Assembly (NCBI GenBank): GCA_029781975.1
Contig: JAKOVQ010000001.1
Span: forward strand, 1-64,000
DNA length: 64,000 nucleotides
Reading direction: 5' to 3'
Origin: Acidobacteriota bacterium
Lineage (GTDB): Bacteria > Acidobacteriota > Thermoanaerobaculia > UBA5066
In this document: one piece after another, positions 16,392 to 24,478 of the stretch
How the letters are laid out: every line of letters begins with the position of its first letter
Position numbering within the stretch: the first letter of the stretch is position 1
Made by a program: the position numbers and the translations under genes
Notes under the pieces: model-generated
The model's input: the letters and a program-made list of their open reading frames with translations, nothing else
Databases searched by the model: none
What the model was told of the DNA's origin: nothing

Positions 16392-16469
16392 AGAGAGCCG
16401 GAGCGGCGGAGACGAATCACCGCCGGGCGCGTCGCCCGGGCTCTCTAGCGGCGCGCTACGGGGCGCGCC
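16392..16469 (-). promoter_or_regulatory. Possible structured 5' leader of rsgA
   Basis: Four stems nest or follow each other: closing stem 16392-16399 with 16439-16446 (8 bp), inside it 16405-16409 with 16420-16424 and 16425-16429 with 16433-16437, and next to it 16450-16456 with 16463-16469 (7 bp). On the rsgA strand this forms a three-way junction plus one hairpin, about 38 nt before the ATG. Chance pairing is possible at this GC content. Confidence 0.35.
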
Positions 16470-16615
16470 TTCCCGTCAGGCAAGGACCAGCGTCAGGGGC
16501 GTTCTCAGGGCTGCGAGTCTAGAAGATGCGGCCGGCGGAGCCAAGGGGGGCGTGGGCCGGTTCGCGGGAGGAGCGAAGGGGAGGCGTCGCCGGGGCGATG
16601 CGTCAGAATCGCGGC

Positions 16616-18946
16616 ATGACGATGCCCTCCCCCGGCCGCCCCGCGAACCGCCTCGCCGGCGAGACGTCGCCGTACCTCCTCCAGCACGCGCACAACCCGG
16701 TCGACTGGTTCCCCTGGGGTCCCGAGGCCTTCGAGAAGGCCCGGAAGGAGGACCGGCCGGTCTTTCTCTCCATCGGCTACTCGGCGTGCCACTGGTGCCA
16801 CGTGATGGAGCGCGAGTCGTTCGAGAGCGACGAGATCGCGCGGATCCTCAACGAGGGATACGTCTCGGTCAAGGTCGACCGCGAGGAGCGGCCCGACGTG
16901 GACGACGTCTACATGACGGCGGTCCAGGCGCTCGTCGGCCGCGGCGGGTGGCCCCTCTCGGCGTTCCTCTTCCCCGACGGGCGGCCCTTCTTCGGCGGGA
17001 CCTACTTCCCGCCCGACGACCGCGGGCACCGGCCCGGGTTCCGGACGCTCCTCCTCGGCCTCCTCGACGCGTGGCGCGACAGGCGCTCCGAGCTGGAGGA
17101 GGCGGCGAGCCGGATCGTCGGCGAGGTGGAGCGGGCCAACGGCCTGACCGATCGGCTCGAGCGCGCGCCGCTCGGCCCGGCCACGCTCGACCGGCTGACC
17201 GACGCGCTGAGCCACGCGTTCGACGCGCGCCACGGCGGCTTCGGCGGCGCGCCGAAGTTCCCGCCCCACCTGGCGCTCGAGTGGCTCCTGCGGAAGGGGG
17301 CGGAGGGGGACGGCGGGGCCCGCGCGATGGCCGCCCGGACCCTCGAGGCGATGGCGCTCGGGGGGGTCCACGACCACCTCGGCGGCGGCTTCCACCGCTA
17401 CTCCACCGACGAGCGGTGGCTCGTCCCCCACTTCGAGAAGATGCTGACGGACAACGCCCAGCTCCTCGCGCTCTACGCGCGGGCGTTCGTCCTGACCGGC
17501 CGGGACCTCTTCCGGCGCGTGGCGCGCGGCGTCGGCGACTACCTCCTCGCCGAGATGCGCGGCGCCGAAGGGGGGTTCTTCGCGGCGACCGACGCCGACT
17601 CGGAAGGGGCCGAGGGAAAGTTCTTCGTCTGGTCCGAGGCGGAGGTCCGCGAGGTCCTCGGCGGCGGCGACGCGGACCTCTTCTGCCGGCACTACCGGGT
17701 CTTCCCCGAGGGGAACTTCCACGACGAGGCGACCGGCCGGCCGACGGGCCTCAACATCCTCCACCTCGCCTCGGAGCCGTCGGCGGAGGAGGAGAGGCGG
17801 CTCGCCCCGCTGCGGGAGAAGCTGAAGGCACGACGGGCCGGGCGCGTCCCGCCGGGGCTCGACGACAAGCGGATCGCCGGCTGGAACGCGCTCGCGGTCT
17901 CGGGCCTCGCCGTCGCGTCCCGGGCCGTCGGGGAGCCGGTCTACCTCGACGCCGCGCGTTCCGCGGCCCGCTTCGTCCTCGGCCGGATGCGGGACGCCGG
18001 CGGGCGGCTCCTCCGGAGCTGGAAGGGGGGCGACGCCAAGGTCGTCGCGTTCCTCGAGGACGAGGCGTTCCTGGCGCTGGCCCTCCTCGACCTCGCGGAG
18101 GCCGAGCCGGAGGAGGAGGCGGCAGCGGAGTGGCTCGCCGAGGCGCGACGCGTCGTCGCGGTCCTGAGGCGGCGCTTCCGGAGGCCGGGGAGGCCGGGGT
18201 TCACGTTCACGGGCGAGGGGAACGAGCCGCTCCTCGTGAGGGGGCGCGACCTCTGGGACAAGGCGATCCCGTCGGGCTCCGGGGCCGCGACCCTCGCCCT
18301 CGTCCGCCTCGCGGCGCGCGATCGCGACGCCGCCCTCGCGGCCGAGGCGCTGGAGGCGCTCGAGGACGCTTCCGGCCTGATGGCGCGGGCGCCGCACGGG
18401 ACCGAGTCGTGGCACGTCGCCCTCGCCGAGCTCCTGGAGAGCGGCCTCGTCGGGACCGGGGAGGACGGCACCGTCGGCGGACGGGCCGCGGGCACAAGCG
18501 GGGAGCCCCGGCCCGACGCGCGGGGAGGAAGCGAGGTCCCGAGGGCGGACGTTCCCGTGATGGTCACGGCGTCCGCCTCGTCGGCGGTCCTCCGCCCGGG
18601 CGAGGCCTTCGAGGTGGCTCTCGCGGTCACGGTCGCCGAGGGCTGGGCCCTGACCGGCGACGGGGCTCTGCGGGTCGAGGCGTGGGGCGGCCCAGACCTC
18701 TTCCGTGGCGGCGTGCGGGTGCCGCCCCCGACGGCGGTCGCGCACGAGGACGGGACGACCGAGCCCGGCTACGAGGGGACCGTCCCCGCCGTCCTCGCCT
18801 TCCAGGTGAGCCCGGACGCCGCCGAGGGGGAGTACGCCGTGTCGGTCTCGGTCCGCTACCGGGCCTGCGGCGACGGGCGGTGCCTGCCCGAGCGGGCGGC
18901 GGCCCTGACCGTCCCGCTCGAGGTCCGCCGCGGCGGCAGGACGTGA
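16616..18946 (+). CDS. DUF255 thioredoxin-domain protein (YyaL/SPATA20 family) with DsbD-like C-terminal domain
   Basis: 776 residues from ATG 16616, which lies 6 nt after CAGAAT. The N-terminal DUF255 thioredoxin-like domain has [21 protein letters not shown] near 11-31 and the redox motif CHWC at 58-61. A six-hairpin glycosidase-like domain follows, with [21 protein letters not shown] near 257-277 (given here only as a landmark). Usual family members end near residue 640. Here about 130 more residues resemble the N-terminal domain of DsbD ([14 protein letters not shown], with Cys751 and Cys756). This suggests a fused thiol-exchange module. No signal peptide is seen, so the location of the fusion is puzzling. 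Confidence 0.85.
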   Translation: MTMPSPGRPANRLAGETSPYLLQHAHNPVDWFPWGPEAFEKARKEDRPVFLSIGYSACHWCHVMERESFESDEIARILNEGYVSVKVDREERPDVDDVYMTAVQALVGRGGWPLSAFLFPDGRPFFGGTYFPPDDRGHRPGFRTLLLGLLDAWRDRRSELEEAASRIVGEVERANGLTDRLERAPLGPATLDRLTDALSHAFDARHGGFGGAPKFPPHLALEWLLRKGAEGDGGARAMAARTLEAMALGGVHDHLGGGFHRYSTDERWLVPHFEKMLTDNAQLLALYARAFVLTGRDLFRRVARGVGDYLLAEMRGAEGGFFAATDADSEGAEGKFFVWSEAEVREVLGGGDADLFCRHYRVFPEGNFHDEATGRPTGLNILHLASEPSAEEERRLAPLREKLKARRAGRVPPGLDDKRIAGWNALAVSGLAVASRAVGEPVYLDAARSAARFVLGRMRDAGGRLLRSWKGGDAKVVAFLEDEAFLALALLDLAEAEPEEEAAAEWLAEARRVVAVLRRRFRRPGRPGFTFTGEGNEPLLVRGRDLWDKAIPSGSGAATLALVRLAARDRDAALAAEALEALEDASGLMARAPHGTESWHVALAELLESGLVGTGEDGTVGGRAAGTSGEPRPDARGGSEVPRADVPVMVTASASSAVLRPGEAFEVALAVTVAEGWALTGDGALRVEAWGGPDLFRGGVRVPPPTAVAHEDGTTEPGYEGTVPAVLAFQVSPDAAEGEYAVSVSVRYRACGDGRCLPERAAALTVPLEVRRGGRT

Positions 18947-19779
18947 GCCTGACGCCCCGGCAGGGACGGCTCCTGATCGCGGCCGCCGCGCTCCTCTGGT
19001 CGACGGGAGGGCTGGCCATCAAGCTGGTCCCGCTCCCGGCGATCGGCGTCGTCTTCTGGCGCTCCTTCGTCTCGTTCGTCTTCATGGTGGCGGTCTTCCG
19101 CCCGAGCGGGGAGCGCTGGCGGAAGGCGTCGGTCTCCACCGCGGCCGTCTACGCGCTGATGATCCTGACGTTCGTCACCGCGACGAAGACGACCACCGCG
19201 GCGAACGCGATCTTCCTCCAGTACACCGGCCCGTTCTACGTCCTGGCCCTCGCCCCGTTCGTCCTGAAGGAGCGCTTCCGCGGCGCGGACGCGGCGGCCC
19301 TCGCGGCGGCGCTCGGCGGGATGTCGCTCTTCTTCGTCGGGCGGCTCGGCTCGGGGCAGCTCGTCGGCAACCTCGTCGGCGTCGTCTCCGGCTTCTTCTT
19401 CGGCGTCACCGTCCTCCTCCTCCGGCGGGACACCTCCCGCGACGCCCTCGCGTCGGTGATCCTGGGGAACCTCTTCGCGGCGCTCCTGTCGTTCCCGTTC
19501 GCGCTGGGCCACCTCGCGCTCGACGCGAAGGGCCTCGCCGTCGTCCTCTTCCTCGGCGTGGTCCAGATGGGGATCAGCTACGCGCTCTTCGTGAAGGGCC
19601 TCGCGGTCGTCACGGCGGCCGAGGCGTCGCTCCTCGGGATGCTCGAGCCGCTCTTCAATCCGGTCTGGGCGTTCCTCGGCATCGGCGAGCGCCCCTCCGG
19701 GTGGGCTCTCCTCGGCGGCGGGATCGTCCTCCTCTCCGTCGCCGGCCGGACGGTCGCCGGAGCGCGCGAGAGGAGCTGA
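18943..19779 (+). CDS. EamA/DMT-family transporter
   Basis: 278 residues from GTG 18943, overlapping the previous stop by GTGA. About ten hydrophobic helices in two repeated EamA halves. The first half shows [11 protein letters not shown] and [11 protein letters not shown], the second [20 protein letters not shown], a classic second-half motif (EPVxxxxxxxxxxGE). Substrate unknown. Members of the family export amino acids or other metabolites. Confidence 0.87.
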   Translation: MSLTPRQGRLLIAAAALLWSTGGLAIKLVPLPAIGVVFWRSFVSFVFMVAVFRPSGERWRKASVSTAAVYALMILTFVTATKTTTAANAIFLQYTGPFYVLALAPFVLKERFRGADAAALAAALGGMSLFFVGRLGSGQLVGNLVGVVSGFFFGVTVLLLRRDTSRDALASVILGNLFAALLSFPFALGHLALDAKGLAVVLFLGVVQMGISYALFVKGLAVVTAAEASLLGMLEPLFNPVWAFLGIGERPSGWALLGGGIVLLSVAGRTVAGARERS

Positions 19780-19786
19780 GGGGAAC

Positions 19787-19816
19787 GCCGGCCGGCGCGG
19801 CTGCGGACCGGCCGGC
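19787..19816 (+). terminator. GC-rich hairpin after the transporter gene
   Basis: A perfect 9-bp stem (19787-19795 with 19808-19816) with a 12-nt loop, starting 8 nt after the stop codon. There is no T-run, so termination would need Rho or the hairpin alone. Confidence 0.4.
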
Positions 19817-19891
19817 GACGCGGGGTATCCTCGGGCCACCACGAACCGATCGGACCGGCCGGCGGCTCCTCGTCGCCAGGAGGGAATCATC

Positions 19892-20500
19892 ATGCGAGAG
19901 CCGCAACCCGCCTTCGCCTCCACCTTCGTCGCCGTCGCCCTCTGCCTCTGCCTGGCGGCAGGGACGGCCCGGGCCGCGGAGGAGCTCGCCCCTCCGGGGG
20001 CGCGCGATTCCGTGGCCGAGGCGCTGGCCGTCCCTCCCGGGCCCGAGTCCGTCGACGGTCTCTCGCGGGGGCTGGAAGCCGGGGATCCCGGGGAGTGCGA
20101 GACGCCGGTCCGCCCCGGTCCCCGCAGGTCGAGCTGGGGCCGCGTTCGCGAGCTGGCGCGCCGGTCGGCCCGTGGCTCGCGCGCCCGCTGCCGGCGGTGC
20201 GGCCGGACCCCGGACGAGGCCGGCGGGAGGCTGGGCCGGCTCGAGGCCGGTGGAGAGCCCTCGATGCGCGAGACGGTGGAGAGCCTCCTCTGCGCGCAGG
20301 TCCTCACGCTGGCGCGCCTCCTGAAGATCGAGGACGAGGCGCGCGGGGTCTTCGCGCACGCGGACACGCAGCTGGAGAGGGCGGTGCGGCACGTCCGGGA
20401 GAGCGAGCCGAGGATCCTCGCGATGCTCCGCGGCGACGACCGTGGCGCCTCGAGCGGCCAGGGGCCCGCGGTCGAGGGGACGTACTCCGAGCCGAGCTGA
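19892..20500 (+). CDS. Hypothetical secreted protein
   Basis: 202 residues. The ATG has AGGAGG a few bases upstream and TATCCT further up. A typical signal peptide (about residues 1-28, ending TARA) is followed by an Arg/Gly-rich middle with CRRCG near 105-109, then a helical C-terminal third. No family is recognised. The good start signals argue for a real gene, but the middle part has unusual composition and an antisense ORF covers it, so confidence is moderate. Confidence 0.55.
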   Translation: MREPQPAFASTFVAVALCLCLAAGTARAAEELAPPGARDSVAEALAVPPGPESVDGLSRGLEAGDPGECETPVRPGPRRSSWGRVRELARRSARGSRARCRRCGRTPDEAGGRLGRLEAGGEPSMRETVESLLCAQVLTLARLLKIEDEARGVFAHADTQLERAVRHVRESEPRILAMLRGDDRGASSGQGPAVEGTYSEPS

Positions 20501-20517
20501 AGGCCGCTCGGGGCGGG

Positions 20518-21054
20518 TCAGCGCGTCCGCCGGGCTGCGACGGCCCCCGGCAGATCGCTCCACGGAACGGAGACGACCAGCTTGACCGCCTCCGAGCCGG
20601 GGTTCGCCGAGCCGAAGCCGGCGTTCGAGAAGTGCCCGAAGCTGGCGCCGACGGCCAGGCCGCTCCGGAACCGCCAGGTGACCTCCAGGGTGGACCGGAA
20701 CTCGAGACGGTAGCCGAGGTCGACGCCCCCGGTCTCTGAGTAGAAGCCGGTCCCGACGCTCGGGGTGACGGTCCAGCGCGGGCCGACGGGAACGTCGGTG
20801 AACAGGCCCACCCCGACGAACCGCTCGCGACCCGTACCCTCGACCGAGAGCCAGGGGCCGATCCTCCCGAGGAGACGAATCGACGGACGGAGCTCCAGGA
20901 AGCCGTACGGCACCTGGCGGGCGTCGAGGACGTTCGCGAAGGCCGGGCCGACGAGGATGCGCGCCTCGTGGGACGGGGCGGCCGCGGCGACCGCGGGAAG
21001 CAGCAGGAGCAGGAGCGCGGGAACGGCCCGGAACTTCGTCGCGACGAGGCCCAT
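20518..21054 (-). CDS. PagL-like lipid A 3-O-deacylase (acyloxyacyl hydrolase)
   Basis: 178 residues from ATG 21054 with GGAGGG upstream. A signal peptide covers about 1-26. The rest alternates polar and hydrophobic residues, as in an 8-strand outer-membrane barrel. Near the end, GHFSNAGFGSANPGSE carries His141, Ser143 and Glu155. The spacing His-x-Ser and Ser-to-Glu of 12 equals the catalytic triad spacing of PagL (His126, Ser128, Glu140). It should remove the 3-linked acyl chain of lipid A in the outer membrane. It is last in a cluster behind a TPR protein and a sigma factor, so it may be stress controlled. Confidence 0.75.
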   Translation of the reverse strand: MGLVATKFRAVPALLLLLLPAVAAAAPSHEARILVGPAFANVLDARQVPYGFLELRPSIRLLGRIGPWLSVEGTGRERFVGVGLFTDVPVGPRWTVTPSVGTGFYSETGGVDLGYRLEFRSTLEVTWRFRSGLAVGASFGHFSNAGFGSANPGSEAVKLVVSVPWSDLPGAVAARRTR

Positions 21055-21097
21055 CGCAACCCTCCGCCTCGTTGGAGGCACGACGGGCCGGAAGGAT

Positions 21098-21919
21098 TCA
21101 GCCGGCGAGCATCCTCCGGACGTCCCTCCGGAGGGCGGCGACGAGCCCCTCCGGGACCGCCGGCAGGGGGGCCGCGCGACAGGCCGCGAGGGTCCGCCGG
21201 AGCGATTCGCAGACGGACGTGCAGCGCCGGCAGCGGGCGAGGTGGCGCTCCATCCGGGCGCAGACGGCGGGGGAGACCTCGCCCTCGAGGCTCCTCGAGA
21301 AGAGGCGGACGACGTCGGGGCAGGCGCCGGACGCGGGCGGCGCCTCCGGCGGTCCGAGCCGCGAGGCGAGGGCGGCCCGGAGGGCGAGCCGACCCCGGTG
21401 GAGCCGGCTCTTGAGCGCGCGCTCGCCGACGCCCACCACCCGCGCCGCCTCCTCCGTCGAGAGCCCCTCGACGTCGCGCAGGAGGAGCGCCTCCCGCTGG
21501 AGCGGGTCGAGCTCCGCGAGGGCCTCCTCGAGGGCGCGCGCCAGCTCGGCCGCGGCCGCGTCCTCCTCGGGGCTCCGCCGCCGGTCCGCGACGGCCTCCG
21601 GGAGGGGCTCGAGCGCCTCCGGCTCCCCGGCCCGCCGCCTTCGCTTTCGCAGGCAGGCGCGGCGGGCGATGGTGAAGAGCCACGTCGACAGCGACGCCTC
21701 GCCGCGGAACGAGCGGAGGGCGCGGGCGGCCGCGAGGAGGGAGTCCTGGAGGACGTCGGCGGCGTCGTCGGGCGTGCCGCAGAGCCTCAGGGCGAACCGG
21801 TAGAGGCGCGGCTGGTGAAGGAGGAGGAGGCGCTCGGCCGACCCCTGCTCTCCGGCGCGGAACGAGGCGAGGAGGGCCGCCTCGTCGTCGCCCGCCGGCG
21901 GGGAACCGGGCGCGCTCAC
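21098..21919 (-). CDS. ECF-type sigma factor with fused anti-sigma-like zinc finger
   Basis: 273 residues from GTG 21919 (GTGA overlap with the TPR gene). Sigma-70 region 2 is at about 25-95 (YRFALRLCGTPDDAADVLQD, then STWLFTIARRACL). Region 4 is at about 125-180 (LDPLQREALLLRDVEGLSTE, then ALKSRLHRGR). After a linker, residues about 195-273 look like a zf-HC2 anti-sigma zinc finger (HLARCRRCTSVC). ECF factors normally have this as a separate protein, so the fusion suggests a self-regulated factor. There is no transmembrane helix. It sits between a TPR protein and PagL, its probable targets or sensors. Confidence 0.85.
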   Translation of the reverse strand: MSAPGSPPAGDDEAALLASFRAGEQGSAERLLLLHQPRLYRFALRLCGTPDDAADVLQDSLLAAARALRSFRGEASLSTWLFTIARRACLRKRRRRAGEPEALEPLPEAVADRRRSPEEDAAAAELARALEEALAELDPLQREALLLRDVEGLSTEEAARVVGVGERALKSRLHRGRLALRAALASRLGPPEAPPASGACPDVVRLFSRSLEGEVSPAVCARMERHLARCRRCTSVCESLRRTLAACRAAPLPAVPEGLVAALRRDVRRMLAG

Positions 21920-22641
21920 TTCTTCGGACCGGTCGGGGGGCGGCAGGGCGCCCCCTTCTCGTACCGCGCCAGCTCGTCCTCCAGGACGGAGGTCGGGAAG
22001 GGGGGCGGCTCCTTGCGCGCGGCCGCGAGGACGCGCTCCTGCCACCGCGCCGCGTCGGCGCAGCGCCCGGCCTCCGCGAGGGCCTGGGCGTAGACGCGTC
22101 CGGCCGTGGCCGTGGGGGCGCCGTCGAGGACCCGCTCCGCCAGGTCGACGGCGCGGGCCCCGTCGCGCAGGGCGGGGTCCGGGCAGGTGGCGAGGAGGCT
22201 GGCGAGGCCCAGCGCGGTGCGGCCCCGGCTCGGGTGGTTCCGGCAGGCGTCGTCGAGGAGCGTCCGGGCCTCGGCGTAGCGTCCCAGGAGGCTCAGGAGG
22301 TCCGACCGGGCGAGCAGGGCGTCCTCGTTCGACGGGTCGAGCGCGGTCGCCCGGACGAAGGCGTGAAGGGCCCCGTTCGCGTCGCCGGTCCGGGCGAGCG
22401 CCGTTCCGAGGCCCAGGAGCGCCTCCACGCTCCCGGGCCGCTCCGCGGCCGCCGCGCGGAACTCCGCGACCGCCTCGTCGAAGCGTCCCGCCGCGAACGC
22501 GGCGCTCCCCTTCCGGAGGTGATCCGGCTCGTCCGCCGCACCGGGCGTCGGGAGGAGGCCGGCCAGGAGGAGGATGACGAGCGCCGCCGCGGACGAGGCG
22601 CGAAGGCGGGGGGGGAGGGCGGCGAAGCGGGGCGGGCGCAC
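21916..22641 (-). CDS. Secreted TPR-repeat protein
   Basis: 241 residues. A signal peptide (about 1-36) precedes four or more tetratricopeptide-like repeats between about 40 and 215, for example KGSAAFAAGRFDEAVAEF and GLGTALARTGDANGALHAF. TPRs bind partner proteins. The gene heads the leftward cluster with the sigma factor (GTGA overlap) and the PagL-like gene. A role in sensing or assembly at the envelope is inference. It starts opposite the EAL gene region. Confidence 0.8.
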   Translation of the reverse strand: MRPPRFAALPPRLRASSAAALVILLLAGLLPTPGAADEPDHLRKGSAAFAAGRFDEAVAEFRAAAAERPGSVEALLGLGTALARTGDANGALHAFVRATALDPSNEDALLARSDLLSLLGRYAEARTLLDDACRNHPSRGRTALGLASLLATCPDPALRDGARAVDLAERVLDGAPTATAGRVYAQALAEAGRCADAARWQERVLAAARKEPPPFPTSVLEDELARYEKGAPCRPPTGPKK

Positions 22642-22730
22642 GGGCTCGAAGGGAGTCTACAAGTCGGACGCCGCCGGCGGCGGCAAGCCTCGGGCGAGCC
22701 CGCCCGGCGCGGGTGCACAATCGGCGGCCG

Positions 22731-22775
22731 ATGCGCGTGCCCGCTTCCCGTCCCGCGCGAGGAGCGCTCGCCTGA
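22731..22775 (+). CDS. Possible 14-aa upstream ORF coupled to the EAL gene
   Basis: ATG at 22731, 9 nt after CACAAT, opens a 14-codon ORF whose TGA overlaps the CTG at 22772 (CTGA). It may be a leader that couples translation, or the true N-terminus of the EAL protein split by a one-base indel. Confidence 0.35.
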   Translation: MRVPASRPARGALA

Positions 22776-24406
22776 GCCCGTCGCTCCCCCCGGAAGGACG
22801 CAGGCGCGTCGTCGCCCTGGCCGTCCTCGTCGGGGTCCTCCCGCCCGCTGCGCTCCTCTGGCTGTCGCTCCGGCTCGAGAGGAGCGCCCTGCGCGACGAG
22901 CTGGAGGTGAAGGCGGCCGCGCTCGCCGCGACCGTCTCGACGATGCTGGACGGCGCCGAGGGGACGCTCGACCGGATCGGCGGGGCCTGGACGGGGGGCT
23001 GCGGCGAGGACGTCGTGGCGCGGCTGAAGGCGACGGCCGAGATCGAGAAGTCCGTCCGCGACGTGGTCCTCTGGGACGCGGCGATGGCGGCCCCCTGCTC
23101 GGCGGCCCTGACGACCGCCCGGGCGCCAGAGGGGGTCGATCTCGGCCGCCTGCGGAACTCCCGGCGGGACGTCGGGCTGGCAGCGGGCGCGTCGGGCTTC
23201 CTGGTCCTGGCGAAGCAGCTCCCCGCGGGGTGGGGCAGCGTCGGCGTCGCGCCGGCCGCGTTCCTGAACGCCGTCGACCTCCTCGCCTCGGGGCCGGGGC
23301 TCTCGGTGGCGGTCGTCGGGCCGGCCGGGGCGTGGCGGGCGCCGCCGACGGGCCCTGCGCGCGCGGCTCCCCCCGGGGCGAGCCTCCCGGTGAGGCTCCT
23401 GGGCGCGCTCCTCGGCGCGGACGGCGAGACCGGGCGGGCCTCCGTGCCGCGCCAGAGGCTCGAGGTCGCGGTCGACGCGTCACGGGACCGCCTGCTCGCG
23501 GGCTGGAGCGCCTCGCTCCCCGTCGTCCTCGTCGTCGGCATCGCCTTCGGGGCGGGCCTCGCGGCCCTCTCGGTCTACTCAGGAAGCCCCCTCGAGGCCG
23601 TCACGCGCCAGCTCCGCGGGGCGATCCGGCGCGGCGAGCTGGAGGTCCACTACCTCCCGGTCGTCGACGGGCGCGACGGCCGCTGCGTCGGGGCGGAGGC
23701 GCTCCTGAGGTGGCGGCACGGGAGCCAGGGGCTCCTCCGTCCCGACCTCTTCATCGCGCTCGCCGAGGAGACGGGGGTGATCCTGCCGATGACCTCCTGG
23801 CTCCTCCGGCGCGTGGCGCGCGACCTGCCGGACGGGCTCGAGGAGCCGGAGCGGTTCCACGTGGCCGTCAACCTCTCCGGCGCCCACCTGAGGAGCCGCG
23901 AGACGGTGAAGGAGGTCCTCCGCGCCTTCGACGGCTCGCGTCTCGCGCCGTCGCAGCTCGTCTTCGAGGTGACCGAGCGAGAGTTCCTGGAGGACGAGGG
24001 GGGCGTGACGCGCGCGGTCCTCGAGGGGCTGCAGGCGTGGGGGGCCAAGCTGGCGCTCGACGACTTCGGGACGGGCTACGCCAACATCGACGCGCTCCGG
24101 CGCTTCCGGCTCGACTACCTGAAGATCGACAAGTCGTTCGTCGAGGGGATCGGGACGGGCTCCGTGGCGGCGACGGTCGTCGACGCGATCGTCGACCTCG
24201 GCCTTCGCCTCGACCTGACGCTGGTCGCCGAGGGGATCGAGCGGCCGGAGCAGCTCTCCTACCTCCTCGCGCGCGGGGTGACGCTCTTCCAGGGGTTCCT
24301 CTTCTCCGAGCCGCTGGACGCCGCCGGGCTGGCGGAGTTCGTCCGGAGCCGCAGCGCGGTCCGGGAGCGGCCCGGGACCGGTGAGGCGGCGGCGAACGAG
24401 GGGTGA
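22772..24406 (+). CDS. CSS-motif EAL-domain cyclic-di-GMP phosphodiesterase
   Basis: 544 residues if CTG 22772 is the start; no ATG, GTG or TTG lies in frame between 22574 and the first TM helix. GAGGAG lies 8 nt before the CTG. TM1 at about 12-32 and TM2 near 245-270 flank a periplasmic domain with the paired cysteines of the CSS domain (GGCGED and APCSAA), known in relatives to form a redox-sensitive disulfide. The EAL domain at about 285-530 has AEALLRW, the metal-binding NLSG, and DDFGTGYAN with later KIDKSFV. It should hydrolyse c-di-GMP in the cytosol in response to periplasmic redox state. Confidence 0.82.
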   Translation: MSPSLPPEGRRRVVALAVLVGVLPPAALLWLSLRLERSALRDELEVKAAALAATVSTMLDGAEGTLDRIGGAWTGGCGEDVVARLKATAEIEKSVRDVVLWDAAMAAPCSAALTTARAPEGVDLGRLRNSRRDVGLAAGASGFLVLAKQLPAGWGSVGVAPAAFLNAVDLLASGPGLSVAVVGPAGAWRAPPTGPARAAPPGASLPVRLLGALLGADGETGRASVPRQRLEVAVDASRDRLLAGWSASLPVVLVVGIAFGAGLAALSVYSGSPLEAVTRQLRGAIRRGELEVHYLPVVDGRDGRCVGAEALLRWRHGSQGLLRPDLFIALAEETGVILPMTSWLLRRVARDLPDGLEEPERFHVAVNLSGAHLRSRETVKEVLRAFDGSRLAPSQLVFEVTEREFLEDEGGVTRAVLEGLQAWGAKLALDDFGTGYANIDALRRFRLDYLKIDKSFVEGIGTGSVAATVVDAIVDLGLRLDLTLVAEGIERPEQLSYLLARGVTLFQGFLFSEPLDAAGLAEFVRSRSAVRERPGTGEAAANEG

Positions 24407-24468
24407 TGGAGGCGCTCGCCCGGGCCCGGTCGCTCGAGGGCGGGAGGATCGTGCTCGAGGACGACTGA
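24406..24468 (+). CDS. Possible 20-aa ORF overlapping the EAL stop
   Basis: ATG at 24406 overlaps the EAL stop (TGATG) and gives MEALARARSLEGGRIVLEDD. Only the tight overlap supports it. It may be a gene remnant. Confidence 0.25.
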   Translation: MEALARARSLEGGRIVLEDD

Positions 24469-24478
24469 GAACCTGCCG

